A DNA stretch of 64,000 bases from an uncultured Bacteroides sp. (GCA_948847595.1 CAQOGY010000005.1:186001-250000), one strand, 5' to 3'; shown: positions 8,493 through 16,343, counted from the first letter of the stretch. Made by a program: numbers and translations. The notes: a model not told the origin generated them from the letters alone.

Positions 8493-9122
8493 ATGATCAA
8501 CGGAAAAATTATCAAAGTATGTGGAATGTGTGAAGCTGAAAACATACGGGATGTAGAATCACTTGAAGGCATTGATATGCTGGGATTTATCTTTTATCCC
8601 AAATCTCCCCGATATGTCTACGAGCTTCCGGCTTATCTCCCTATCTACACCCGACGTGTCGGAGTTTTTGTGAATGAAGACAAGCAGATAGTCAGCATGT
8701 ATGCCGATCGTTTCGGACTGAACTATGTGCAACTGCACGGAACCGAATCACCGGAATACTGCCGGTCATTGCATATGGCGGGATTGAAAATCATCAAAGC
8801 CTTTTCAATAGCCCGTCCCAAGGATTTGGCAAAGGTATATGAGTATGAAAAGGTCTGCGACTTGTTCCTGTTCGATACGAAATGCGAACAGTATGGTGGT
8901 TCGGGCAATCAGTTCGACTGGAGTATCCTGCACACGTACAACGGGCAGGTACCTTTCTTATTAAGCGGTGGCATCAATCCTTACAGTGTCAATGCGCTGA
9001 AAGAATTCAAGCATCCCCGACTGGCCGGATATGATCTCAACAGCCGTTTTGAACTAAAACCGGGAAAGAAGGATACGGAACGTATCCGGACATTCCTGAA
9101 TGAACTAAAATCATCATTTTAA
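8493..9122 (+). CDS. trpF: phosphoribosylanthranilate isomerase
   Basis: Amadori rearrangement of PRA to CdRP; TIM barrel of 209 residues. The catalytic Cys near the N-terminus (IKVCGM) and catalytic Asp (LFDTK) are in place, with YVQLHG between them and LSGGINP and GYDLNSRFE near the C-terminus (phosphate binding and substrate closure). Sixth gene of the operon, with 13 bp to trpA. Confidence 0.95.
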   Translation: MINGKIIKVCGMCEAENIRDVESLEGIDMLGFIFYPKSPRYVYELPAYLPIYTRRVGVFVNEDKQIVSMYADRFGLNYVQLHGTESPEYCRSLHMAGLKIIKAFSIARPKDLAKVYEYEKVCDLFLFDTKCEQYGGSGNQFDWSILHTYNGQVPFLLSGGINPYSVNALKEFKHPRLAGYDLNSRFELKPGKKDTERIRTFLNELKSSF

Positions 9123-9135
9123 ATTTCCAATAATC

Positions 9136-9906
9136 ATGAATAGAATTAATCAACTTTTCAACAGCAATAAGAAAGATATACTTTCCATTTATTTCTGCGC
9201 AGGTGATCCGACATTGGACGGTACTGCCGATGTAATCCGTACACTCGAAAAGCACGGAGTCAGTATGATTGAAATCGGGATTCCCTTCAGTGATCCGATG
9301 GCGGATGGCATTGTTATTCAAAATGCCGCTACCCGGGCACTACGTAACGGCATGTCCCTGAAACTCCTTTTCGAACAATTGCGTGATATTCGCAAGGATG
9401 TGAAAATACCACTTGTATTTATGGGTTACCTGAATCCGATCATGCAGTTCGGATTTGAGAACTTCTGTCGCCAATGCATGGAATGTGGTATCGACGGAGT
9501 GATTATTCCCGACCTTCCCTTCCGAGATTATCAGGAACAATACCGCATCATCGCCGAACGTTATAACATCAGAGTTATCATGCTTATCACACCGGAAACC
9601 AGCGAAGAGCGTATACGTGAAATCGACGCACATACAGACGGCTTCATCTACATGGTTTCATCCGCAGCAACCACCGGAGCACAACAGGACTTCAACGATC
9701 AGAAGCGGTCTTACTTCAAAAAGATAGAAGATATGCATCTGAACAATCCATTGATGGTAGGATTCGGTATCTCGAACAAAGCGACTTTCAAGGCGGCCTG
9801 CGAACATGCTTCGGGAGCAATCATCGGTAGCAAATTTGTCACTCTGCTCGAAGAAGAAAAAGATCCGGAGAAAGCCATTCTCAAATTGAAAGAAGCACTG
9901 AAATAA
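9136..9906 (+). CDS. trpA: tryptophan synthase alpha subunit
   Basis: Cleaves indole-3-glycerol phosphate to indole and glyceraldehyde 3-phosphate and passes indole to TrpB; 256 residues. The catalytic Glu and Asp lie in MIEIGIPFSDPMADG and PDLPFRD, with VSSAATTGA and VGFGISNKA forming the phosphate site. Last gene of the operon; a long inverted repeat follows 22 bp after the stop. Confidence 0.96.
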   Translation: MNRINQLFNSNKKDILSIYFCAGDPTLDGTADVIRTLEKHGVSMIEIGIPFSDPMADGIVIQNAATRALRNGMSLKLLFEQLRDIRKDVKIPLVFMGYLNPIMQFGFENFCRQCMECGIDGVIIPDLPFRDYQEQYRIIAERYNIRVIMLITPETSEERIREIDAHTDGFIYMVSSAATTGAQQDFNDQKRSYFKKIEDMHLNNPLMVGFGISNKATFKAACEHASGAIIGSKFVTLLEEEKDPEKAILKLKEALK

Positions 9907-9928
9907 ATAAGGATAATCAACAGCAAGC

Positions 9929-9979
9929 AGTTAAAGTAACCGGAACGGATATGTTCGCACAGCCATCCGGTCTTTAACT
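9929..9979 (+). terminator. inverted repeat after trpA, probable operon terminator
   Basis: Outer arms AGTTAAAG (9929-9936) and CTTTAACT (9972-9979), and inner arms CCGGA (9940-9944) and TCCGG (9966-9970). The U-tract is weak (ACTTACTTTT), so termination strength is uncertain. Confidence 0.55.
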
Positions 9980-10114
9980 ACTTACTTTTAAAGACACAGG
10001 CGCTTTTTCTTTTAAATCATCGGATAAGTCCGTATAAATATTCAGGTTTAAAACATTTCAATCTAATCTACAAACAAATTCATCATTTACTATTCATAAT
10101 ATCCAATTAATCGG

Positions 10115-10122
10115 TATCTTTG
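10115..10122 (+). promoter_or_regulatory. -7 promoter box for asparaginase
   Basis: TATCTTTG fits TAnnTTTG and lies 28 bp before the asparaginase start. I see no clear -33 TTTG. Confidence 0.6.
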
Positions 10123-10150
10123 TCAGCGTTTTAACAGAAATTCAACGGTT

Positions 10151-11191
10151 ATGAAAGTAGATACTCCCTCTGTTTTGTTAATTTATACGGGTGGAACTAT
10201 CGGAATGATAGAAAATCCTGAAACTGGTGCTTTAGAGAATTTCAATTTCGACCATCTGCTCAAGCATGTTCCCGAACTGAAAAGATTCAACTATCGTATC
10301 TCTTCCTATCAATTCGAACCACCTCTCGACTCTTCGGATATGGAGCCTGCTTATTGGGCAAAACTGGTGAAGATTATCAATTATAACTACGATTATTTTG
10401 ATGGTTTTGTTATCCTTCATGGAACGGACACCATGGCTTACACTGCTTCTGCCTTAAGCTTTATGCTCGAGAACCTAAGCAAACCCGTTATTCTCACCGG
10501 CTCGCAACTTCCTATCGGAACTTTACGGACGGATGGAAAAGAAAATCTCATCACCGCTATTGAAATCGCCGCTGCCAGGAACCCGGACGGCACTGCCATC
10601 GTTCCCGAAGTATGCATATTCTTCGAGAATCACTTGATGCGTGGTAACCGTACTACCAAAATAAACGCGGAAAACTTTAATGCGTTCCGGTCTTTTAATT
10701 ACCCGCCACTGGCACGGGTAGGTATTCATATTAAATATGAGCCTAACCTTATCCGTAAGCCCGACCTTACCAAGCCTTTAAAACCGCATTATCTATTTGA
10801 CACAAATGTGGTTATACTGACACTTTTTCCCGGTATCCAAGAGAGTATCGTAACTTCTCTCCTACATGTTCCCGGATTGAAAGCGGTGGTAATGAAAACT
10901 TTCGGGTCAGGAAACGCGCCACAAAAAGAGTGGTTTATCCGCCAACTGAAGGAAGCTACCGAACGGGGGATTATTATCGTGAACATCACCCAATGTGCTT
11001 CAGGAGCGGTAGAGATGGGACGCTATGAGACAGGGATGCATCTGTTGGAAGCGGGTGTCATCAGTGGATACGATAGTACCCCTGAATGTGCCATAACCAA
11101 GCTCATGTTTTTATTGGGACACGGATTATCCAACCAAGACATCCGATACAAAATGAACTCCTGTCTAATAGGTGAAATCACCAAGCCCTAA
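10151..11191 (+). CDS. ansA: type I L-asparaginase
   Basis: Hydrolyses L-asparagine to aspartate and ammonia; 346 residues, without signal peptide, so cytosolic type I. The first catalytic Thr lies in LIYTGGTIGM (near residue 16) and the second Thr-Asp pair in VILHGTDTMAYTA (near residue 93). SQLPIGTLRTDGKEN and the C-terminal TQCASGAV and TPECA complete the family pattern. Monocistronic: own promoter box and a strong terminator right after. AnsA and AnsB are separated by the lack of an export signal here. Confidence 0.94.
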   Translation: MKVDTPSVLLIYTGGTIGMIENPETGALENFNFDHLLKHVPELKRFNYRISSYQFEPPLDSSDMEPAYWAKLVKIINYNYDYFDGFVILHGTDTMAYTASALSFMLENLSKPVILTGSQLPIGTLRTDGKENLITAIEIAAARNPDGTAIVPEVCIFFENHLMRGNRTTKINAENFNAFRSFNYPPLARVGIHIKYEPNLIRKPDLTKPLKPHYLFDTNVVILTLFPGIQESIVTSLLHVPGLKAVVMKTFGSGNAPQKEWFIRQLKEATERGIIIVNITQCASGAVEMGRYETGMHLLEAGVISGYDSTPECAITKLMFLLGHGLSNQDIRYKMNSCLIGEITKP

Positions 11192-11211
11192 GAAATAAAC
11201 AGATTTAGTAC

Positions 11212-11270
11212 AATCCTCTAACTTTCGTTTTACAGGTTCCTGTAAAAGAGAATGTTAGGGGATTTCTTTT
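11212..11270 (+). terminator. terminator after asparaginase
   Basis: Long hairpin with outer arms AATCCTCTAAC (11212-11222) and GTTAGGGGATT (11254-11264), an inner stem TTTTACAG/CTGTAAAA, and a TCTTTT tail. Confidence 0.8.
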
Positions 11271-11435
11271 GTATTCATACAGAGCCTTAAACAATCCTAA
11301 TGTAGCCAAAGTGAAACCAAAACGGAAGTAGAGTTGTTTTCATTACATAAAATAGAGAAAAACACATCTTTAATATAAGATATGCGACTATTTTTGTATA
11401 AGATTTGGTTACAAACAATCAAGCAATATTACAGT

Positions 11436-12479
11436 ATGATGAAAAAAACAATTCAATTTGTGCCAATCATTGCTATTGCAATGCAAGGTTTCACATATGA
11501 CGGTAATTTGGCCATTGAATCTGATAACCATGTAGAAAAGAACCCATGGTGGGATAATTTCTACATACAGAACGGTGCATATATCACTAAAACAGGAGAA
11601 TCCAAAACCGTAATCGAAGTTTGTACAGGTACTAAGAATAACGGAAACGAAGGTGAAGAACCTAAAGACCCTGACTATCCGATCATAGTAGATGACACTC
11701 GTAACTATGCATATTTATTTGAAGACCAATGGCCGCTATACGGAGATTATGATATGAATGACGTGGTTCTGATTATCAAAGAAAGAAAGATTTCGATTAA
11801 TAAAGATAATAAGGCGCAGGAGTTTAAACTAAGTATTGACTTATCGGCTGCCGGAGCAACCAAGAGTATCGGAGCTGCCATCATGCTGAACGGCGTTCCT
11901 GCCAGTGCCATCACACAACCGGTAGAGTTCAGCGACAATTCTCTTATCCAAAACTTCAATGTGAATAATAACCGGATTGAAAATGGGCAGGATTATGCGG
12001 TGATTCCGTTGTTTGACGATGCACATAAGACATTAGGGCTTAATCGCTACGAACAAATTAATACCATCAAAAACAGTTCAAACAATAAAAGTCCAAAGAA
12101 TATTAGTTTCACGATTAAATTCAGTAATCCGATTTCTGTTGACGAGCTCAACATTAACAAGTTGAATGTTTTCATCTTTGTAGAAGGAAACAGAAACAAC
12201 CGTAAAGAAATTCACGTTGCCGGTTATCAGCCAACCAAACTGGCGAATACTGATTTGTTCGGTGGAAACAACGATGACAGCTCTACTTCACGCAAGAGAT
12301 ATTACATCAGTAAAGAGAATCTGGCATGGGGAATTATGGTTCCGACCGAATTCCAATGGCCTTTGGAATATACGAACATCAAGAACGCCTACTCCCTGTT
12401 TGAAAGTTGGGTGACAAGTGGCGGTAGCAAGAATCAAGATTGGTGGAAAACTTTCGATTCCTCCAAAGTATACAAATAA
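11436..12479 (+). CDS. LruC-domain (DUF4842-like) protein, short form
   Basis: 347 residues from the ATG at 11436 (a second ATG is at 11439); an upstream in-frame ATG at 11382 would bury the hydrophobic leader KTIQFVPIIAIAM, so the later start is preferred. The diagnostic motif FEDQWPLYGDYDMNDVVL is near residue 90 (LruC/DUF4842, Bacteroidota envelope proteins of unknown function), and the family's C-terminal ISKENLAWGI...SGGSKNQDWW is present. From general knowledge, relatives are usually much longer lipoproteins; here the LruC region starts almost directly after the leader and no lipobox Cys is visible. It may be an internally shortened version. Function unknown. Confidence 0.72.
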   Translation: MMKKTIQFVPIIAIAMQGFTYDGNLAIESDNHVEKNPWWDNFYIQNGAYITKTGESKTVIEVCTGTKNNGNEGEEPKDPDYPIIVDDTRNYAYLFEDQWPLYGDYDMNDVVLIIKERKISINKDNKAQEFKLSIDLSAAGATKSIGAAIMLNGVPASAITQPVEFSDNSLIQNFNVNNNRIENGQDYAVIPLFDDAHKTLGLNRYEQINTIKNSSNNKSPKNISFTIKFSNPISVDELNINKLNVFIFVEGNRNNRKEIHVAGYQPTKLANTDLFGGNNDDSSTSRKRYYISKENLAWGIMVPTEFQWPLEYTNIKNAYSLFESWVTSGGSKNQDWWKTFDSSKVYK

Positions 12480-12498
12480 AAACTAAACATGATTTGTT

Positions 12499-12534
12499 GA
12501 CACGGATTTCATAAATAGTGGAGTCCGTGTCTTT
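12499..12534 (+). terminator. terminator after the LruC-domain gene
   Basis: GACACGGA (12499-12506) pairs with TCCGTGTC (12524-12531), followed by TTTC. Confidence 0.65.
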
Positions 12535-12628
12535 CATTAAATTCCCGCCGATTTGCATTTTATAGAGAAAATTATACATATCATGAATTTTAGCTCCCTA
12601 TATTGAGAGATTATTCTAAAATAATATC

Positions 12629-12636
12629 TATATTTG
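12629..12636 (+). promoter_or_regulatory. -7 promoter box of the polysaccharide cluster
   Basis: TATATTTG fits TAnnTTTG, 79 bp before the response regulator start. Just downstream is an inverted repeat GTCACA (12643-12648) / TGTGAC (12656-12661) that would form a hairpin at the very 5' end of the transcript. Confidence 0.6.
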
Positions 12637-12715
12637 CACAGCGTCACAAATTTAATGTGACAGCAAACAAATCTATAAATCAATAACAAAGCAAGCGATA
12701 GAAAGGTCTATTCGT

Positions 12716-13081
12716 ATGAAGAAAAAAATATTACTAGTCGACGATAAGGCGACAATTGGGAAAGTAGCAGGGGTTTATTTAGGAAAAGATTATGATTTTA
12801 CCTATTTGGAAGATCCTATTAAAGCTATAGAATGGCTTAATGAGGGTAATATGCCCGATCTTATTATTTCGGACATTCGTATGCCCCTCATGATGGGAGA
12901 TGAATTTTTAAAATACATGAAGAATAATGAGTTATTCAAGTCAATTCCTATCGTTATGCTGTCTAGCGAAGAAAGTACAACAGAAAGAATCAGATTACTG
13001 GAAGAGGGAGCTGAAGACTACATCCTGAAGCCATTCAATCCTTTGGAACTTAAAATCCGAATAAAAAAGATTATCGACTAA
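12716..13081 (+). CDS. single-domain response regulator (REC)
   Basis: 121 residues, a receiver domain only. Acidic pair D9-D10 (LLVDDK), phosphoacceptor D53 (LIISDIRMP), S83 (VMLSS) and K105 (YILKPF) are all present, so it should be phosphorylatable. It lacks an output domain and must act through protein contacts. The next gene, 15 bp downstream, is a sugar transferase that starts with a receiver-like domain, so the likely role is regulating polysaccharide initiation by binding that neighbour (inference). The cognate kinase is not adjacent. Confidence 0.9.
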   Translation: MKKKILLVDDKATIGKVAGVYLGKDYDFTYLEDPIKAIEWLNEGNMPDLIISDIRMPLMMGDEFLKYMKNNELFKSIPIVMLSSEESTTERIRLLEEGAEDYILKPFNPLELKIRIKKIID

Positions 13082-13096
13082 TACCGGAGCTTCCAC

Positions 13097-14260
13097 ATGC
13101 AATATTTTGTTTACATAGGCAAAGATGGTAAAACAATCGAGCTGTTCTCTAAACTAAGTATAGGGGTATTCTATGCGGCATCGAATTGCAATAAAGCTAT
13201 CAAAGTACTGGATAAGATACGGGAAAAATATGACGCTGCCCTATTTTTTGAGCAGGTAAACCTGTCTAAAGATATTGCTGATATACGCTATATGCGCAAA
13301 AAATATCCGGGGCTTTATATGGTACTCGTCATTGATTCTTTATCCAAAGAGGAAGCGTCAGAGTATCTCAAAGCCGGAATCAACAATACCATCAAATACG
13401 AAACCACACACGAAGCTCTGACTGACTTGTCAACCTTCCTCAAGCGCAGGAAAGAGCAAAAAATAAAAGCTCTTCAACTCAAAGCGCAAAATATAAACGC
13501 TTTCAAGCTGCCATTATGGAAAAGAGCTTTTGACATATTCTTTTCGGGAATGGCAATACTGTGTCTTTCTCCCCTTTTGATATTTACGGCATTAGCCATC
13601 CGGATAGAGAGTAAAGGCCCGATTATCTACAAATCCAAACGTGTAGGAAGTAATTATCAGATATTCGACTTCCTCAAGTTCCGCTCGATGTACACCGATG
13701 CCGACAAGCATCTGAAAGACTTCAACGCTCTCAACCAATATCAGGAAGAAGAGCAGGACATTTGGGGAGAGGAAGAAGAACCGGAAGCAGAACTTAATGA
13801 AAATGCCGACGAAGAAGAAATCCTCCTGATATCTGACGACTTCGTTATCACCGAAGAAGATTATATTCACAAGAAATCCAAAGAAAAGAGTAATGCGTTC
13901 GTGAAACTGGAGAATGACCCCAGAATCACGAAAATCGGACGGTTCATTCGTAAATATAGCATTGACGAGTTGCCACAGCTCATTAATATATTAAAGGGGG
14001 ATATGTCGATAGTAGGCAACCGCCCTCTCCCACTCTACGAAGCTGAATTGCTGACCAGCGATGAGCATATCGACCGTTTTATGGGACCGGCAGGGCTAAC
14101 CGGACTCTGGCAGGTGGAGAAAAGAGGGGAAGCCGGAAAGCTTTCCGCCGAAGAGCGCAAGCAACTGGACATCACCTACGCAAAAACATTCTCTTTTTGG
14201 CTGGACATAAAAATCATCCTGAAGACAGTCACTGCATTTGTTCAAAAAGAGAACGTATAA
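13097..14260 (+). CDS. initiating sugar transferase with N-terminal pseudo-receiver domain
   Basis: 387 residues. Residues 1-120 resemble a receiver fold (alternating beta/alpha, VLVIDSLSKEEASEYLKAGI) but the phosphoacceptor Asp is missing (ALFFEQVNL). Residues about 134-387 are a bacterial sugar transferase of the WcaJ/WbaP C-terminal type: KRAFDIFFSGMAILCLSPLL membrane hairpin, then KSKRVGSNYQIFDFLKFRSM, and the catalytic DELPQLINILKGDMSIVGNRP and GLTGLWQV. Such enzymes move a sugar phosphate onto undecaprenyl phosphate at the inner membrane. A strongly acidic insert (about residues 215-255, e.g. WGEEEEPEAELNENADEEE) interrupts the catalytic domain after FRSMYTDAD. Follows the response regulator by 15 bp. 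Confidence 0.9.
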   Translation: MQYFVYIGKDGKTIELFSKLSIGVFYAASNCNKAIKVLDKIREKYDAALFFEQVNLSKDIADIRYMRKKYPGLYMVLVIDSLSKEEASEYLKAGINNTIKYETTHEALTDLSTFLKRRKEQKIKALQLKAQNINAFKLPLWKRAFDIFFSGMAILCLSPLLIFTALAIRIESKGPIIYKSKRVGSNYQIFDFLKFRSMYTDADKHLKDFNALNQYQEEEQDIWGEEEEPEAELNENADEEEILLISDDFVITEEDYIHKKSKEKSNAFVKLENDPRITKIGRFIRKYSIDELPQLINILKGDMSIVGNRPLPLYEAELLTSDEHIDRFMGPAGLTGLWQVEKRGEAGKLSAEERKQLDITYAKTFSFWLDIKIILKTVTAFVQKENV

Positions 14261-14275
14261 TTCCCCTTTCGGACA

Positions 14276-15220
14276 ATGGACTCTTATATCTACATACTAG
14301 ATGATTTGGTATTCTTCTTCACAGGAGTTTTATTTCTATATCTTTTTATATTGGCAGTGGCGTCGCATTTCAAGCATATCATCTATTCAAAAACCAAGAA
14401 GAAGTACCATTGTGCGATTCTTATCCCGGAAGGTAGTCCACTTATAACCATCTATAAAGAAGAGCCTTACGAGTTTATCACCTATAATGACTTGTACCAA
14501 CGTATCAACAGTTTGGACAAAGAACAGTATGACCTGGTACTTATTCTGTCTGATACAGCCTGTGCCTTGTCACCACGATTGATGGACAAGATATACGATG
14601 CCTACGATTCAGGCATACAGGCAATCCAATTACATTCAATTACCGAAAACCGCCAAGGCTTTCGAAACCGTTTTCGCATCCTGTGTGATGAAATAAAAAA
14701 CAGTATTTGCAGGGCAGGAAACACTCAGTTTGGATTGTCATCCAATTTACTCGGAACCAATATGGCTATTGATTTGGAATGGCTGCAAAAGAATTTGAAA
14801 AGTTCCAAAACCAACATTGAGCGGAAGTTACTCCGACAGAATATTTATATAGATTACCTACCGGACGCAATCGTTTACTGCCAGTCCTCCCCTGTCTGCC
14901 CTTATCGGAAACGTATCCGGAAGATGGCTTCCTATCTGCTTCCTTCTTTATTAGAAGGAAACTGGAGTTTCTTTAACCGGATTATACAGCAATTGATACC
15001 TTCTCCACTAAAATTGTGTATCTTCGTAGGCATTTGGGCTTTATTGATTACAGGATACGACTGGACTTCATCATTTAGTTGGTGGATTCTGCTTTTCGGT
15101 TTACTAATCACATACAGTTTGGCAATTCCTGATTATTTGGTAGAAGATAAGAAGAAGAAAAAACATTCAATATGGAGAAAAAGACACTTAAACAGCGAAT
15201 TAAAGGAAATCCCGGCTTAA
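14276..15220 (+). CDS. membrane protein resembling a degenerate family 2 glycosyltransferase
   Basis: 314 residues. One transmembrane helix at the N-terminus (VFFFTGVLFLYLFILAVA), a soluble middle, and two helices near the C-terminus (LKLCIFVGIWALLITGY and FSWWILLFGLLITYSLAIP). The middle recalls GT2 enzymes: the DLVLILSDTACALSPRLMDKI stretch sits where the DxD region would be, and LGTNMAIDLEWLQ matches the acceptor-side GxNxAF-like segment. However, no DxD metal motif or QxxRW motif is seen, so activity is doubtful; it may be a scaffold. Its end overlaps the acetyltransferase gene by 49 bp, a sign of one transcript. Confidence 0.6.
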   Translation: MDSYIYILDDLVFFFTGVLFLYLFILAVASHFKHIIYSKTKKKYHCAILIPEGSPLITIYKEEPYEFITYNDLYQRINSLDKEQYDLVLILSDTACALSPRLMDKIYDAYDSGIQAIQLHSITENRQGFRNRFRILCDEIKNSICRAGNTQFGLSSNLLGTNMAIDLEWLQKNLKSSKTNIERKLLRQNIYIDYLPDAIVYCQSSPVCPYRKRIRKMASYLLPSLLEGNWSFFNRIIQQLIPSPLKLCIFVGIWALLITGYDWTSSFSWWILLFGLLITYSLAIPDYLVEDKKKKKHSIWRKRHLNSELKEIPA

Positions 15221-15819
15221 AGCAAGCTATTCATCGTTTCATCATGCATCCCGTCAAGACACGCCCTAACTGGTGGATACGTCTTTTCGATTTCATCTAT
15301 CTGAAACGCGGAAAAGGTTCTGTTATCTACCGAAGTGTACGCAAAGACCTTCCTCCTTTCAATCGATTCTCTTTAGGAAGATATTCGGTGGTGGAAGACT
15401 TCTCCTGTCTTAACAATGCTGTCGGAGATTTGGCAATCGGGGATTATACCCGTATCGGACTAAGAAATACAATCATAGGTCCCGTTACTATTGGTAATCA
15501 TGTCAACCTGGCTCAAAATGTAACTGTCACCGGACTCAACCACAATTATCAGGATGCGGAAAAGATGATTGACGAACAGGGGGTGAGTACACAACCCGTT
15601 GTTATCGAGGATGATGTATGGGTAGGCGCCAATTCGGTGATTCTTCCGGGCGTCACTTTAGGTAAACATTGCGTAGTGGCTGCCGGAAGTGTAGTCAGTC
15701 ATTCCGTTCCTCCCTATTCCATATGTGCGGGATGCCCTGCTAGAATCATCAAAGCGTACAATTTTGAAACAAAAGAATGGGAGAAAGTAGAGAAAACACC
15801 TACTAGTAACCATAAATAA
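15172..15819 (+). CDS. hexapeptide-repeat (left-handed beta-helix) acetyltransferase
   Basis: 215 residues. Imperfect hexapeptide repeats run from about residue 70 to 180 (VGDLAIGDYTRIG, IIGPVTIGNHVNLAQNVTVTG, VVIEDDVWVGANSVILPGVTLG), ending in the family cap VVSHSVPPYSICAGCPARIIK. Catalytic His is likely in GLNHNY. This is the WcaF/maltose O-acetyltransferase-like group that O-acetylates sugars with acetyl-CoA, in the cytosol. The start inside the preceding gene is supported by MEKKTLKQR preceding a complete domain. Probably decorates the polysaccharide begun by the sugar transferase two genes upstream. Confidence 0.88.
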   Translation: MEKKTLKQRIKGNPGLKQAIHRFIMHPVKTRPNWWIRLFDFIYLKRGKGSVIYRSVRKDLPPFNRFSLGRYSVVEDFSCLNNAVGDLAIGDYTRIGLRNTIIGPVTIGNHVNLAQNVTVTGLNHNYQDAEKMIDEQGVSTQPVVIEDDVWVGANSVILPGVTLGKHCVVAAGSVVSHSVPPYSICAGCPARIIKAYNFETKEWEKVEKTPTSNHK

Positions 15820-15853
15820 TGAGAATAGCTGCGTAATATACCTTATATAGGTG

Positions 15854-15885
15854 ATTGTGACACATGCTGAAACGCACTATCTTTG
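15854..15885 (+). promoter_or_regulatory. promoter of repeated RNA element, copy 1
   Basis: ATTG (15854-15857), 20-bp spacer, TATCTTTG (15878-15885). The same arrangement occurs at 32418-32449 in front of a near-identical downstream block. Confidence 0.65.
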
Positions 15886-15891
15886 CAGTAT

Positions 15892-15990
15892 CAGAATTGA
15901 ATTAATTAGTCATAATTTTATTACGTAGCCACATTTAAGTAAAAATGAAATAGAATCCCGCCGAAGCGATTTCGTCGGGATTTTGTTTTT
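15892..15990 (+). ncRNA. candidate small RNA, copy 1 of a duplicated family
   Basis: Predicted transcript from about 15892 to the T-run at 15990, roughly 100 nt. The block 15877-15935 is 58/59 identical to 32441-32499, including promoter and first about 45 transcribed bases (ATTACGTAGCCACATT among them). The 3' part forms a terminator hairpin. No ORF of note inside. Conservation of promoter plus 5' transcribed region between two unrelated intergenic sites argues for an RNA gene family rather than a chance repeat. Paralogous sRNA families are known in Bacteroides, but I cannot match this to one. Confidence 0.55.
15954..15990 (+). terminator. terminator of candidate sRNA copy 1
   Basis: AATCCCG (15954-15960) pairs with CGGGATT (15976-15982), with inner CGAA/TTCG pairing, followed by TTTTGTTTTT (tail from 15981). 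Confidence 0.75.
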
Positions 15991-16045
15991 AAATGATATT
16001 TTATAATCCCAACAAGACCAAGATATGTATACGCAGGTTTATTTC

Positions 16046-16306
16046 AAAATAAAAAAACGAGTTAATTCCTCTATGGAACCACCCGCCTCACATCAGAAAA
16101 GCCTTAAAGGCTTTTCTTTTCCTTACCTCTTTTTTCCTGAAAACTAATCTTCTTTTTACCCTAAAACTTCTTACCTATTGTTATCCTTTTACCTTCTATT
16201 AAAAACTTTCCTACTGAACTAAAAACTTTAATACCTTAAATTTATTGTCTAATCTAATACCTTCATATTTTCTTTTACCTTATAAACTAATAGCAATTTC
16301 CCAACT
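16046..16306 (-). ncRNA. possible minus-strand noncoding transcript
   Basis: A consensus promoter at 16313-16343 fires leftward into a gap with no gene on that strand until beyond the convergent acetyltransferase. The transcript would be purine-rich, carry seven GGTA-type repeats and two hairpins (AGAAAAGCC/GGCTTTTCT at about 16097-16118, and GGTTCC/GGAATT followed by TTTTTTTATTTT near 16046-16085). No ORF above a few codons. The 3' end is a guess from the second hairpin with T-run. Confidence 0.35.
16124..16280 (-). repeat. seven dispersed AGGTA-type short repeats
   Basis: On the plus strand TACC begins at 16124, 16157, 16172, 16190, 16232, 16258 and 16276, mostly as TACCTT in a pyrimidine-rich tract; on the minus strand this is a run of (A/G)GGTA boxes within the possible leftward transcript. 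Confidence 0.5.
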
Positions 16307-16312
16307 GCACTG

Positions 16313-16343
16313 CAAAGGTACGAATAATTTCCGTGTGCGCAAA
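16313..16343 (-). promoter_or_regulatory. orphan minus-strand consensus promoter
   Basis: On the minus strand TTTG (16343-16340), 19-bp spacer, TACCTTTG (16320-16313): a full Bacteroides consensus. It lies just after the stop of the LuxR-type gene (16374) and points away from it, with no coding gene downstream. Confidence 0.65.
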
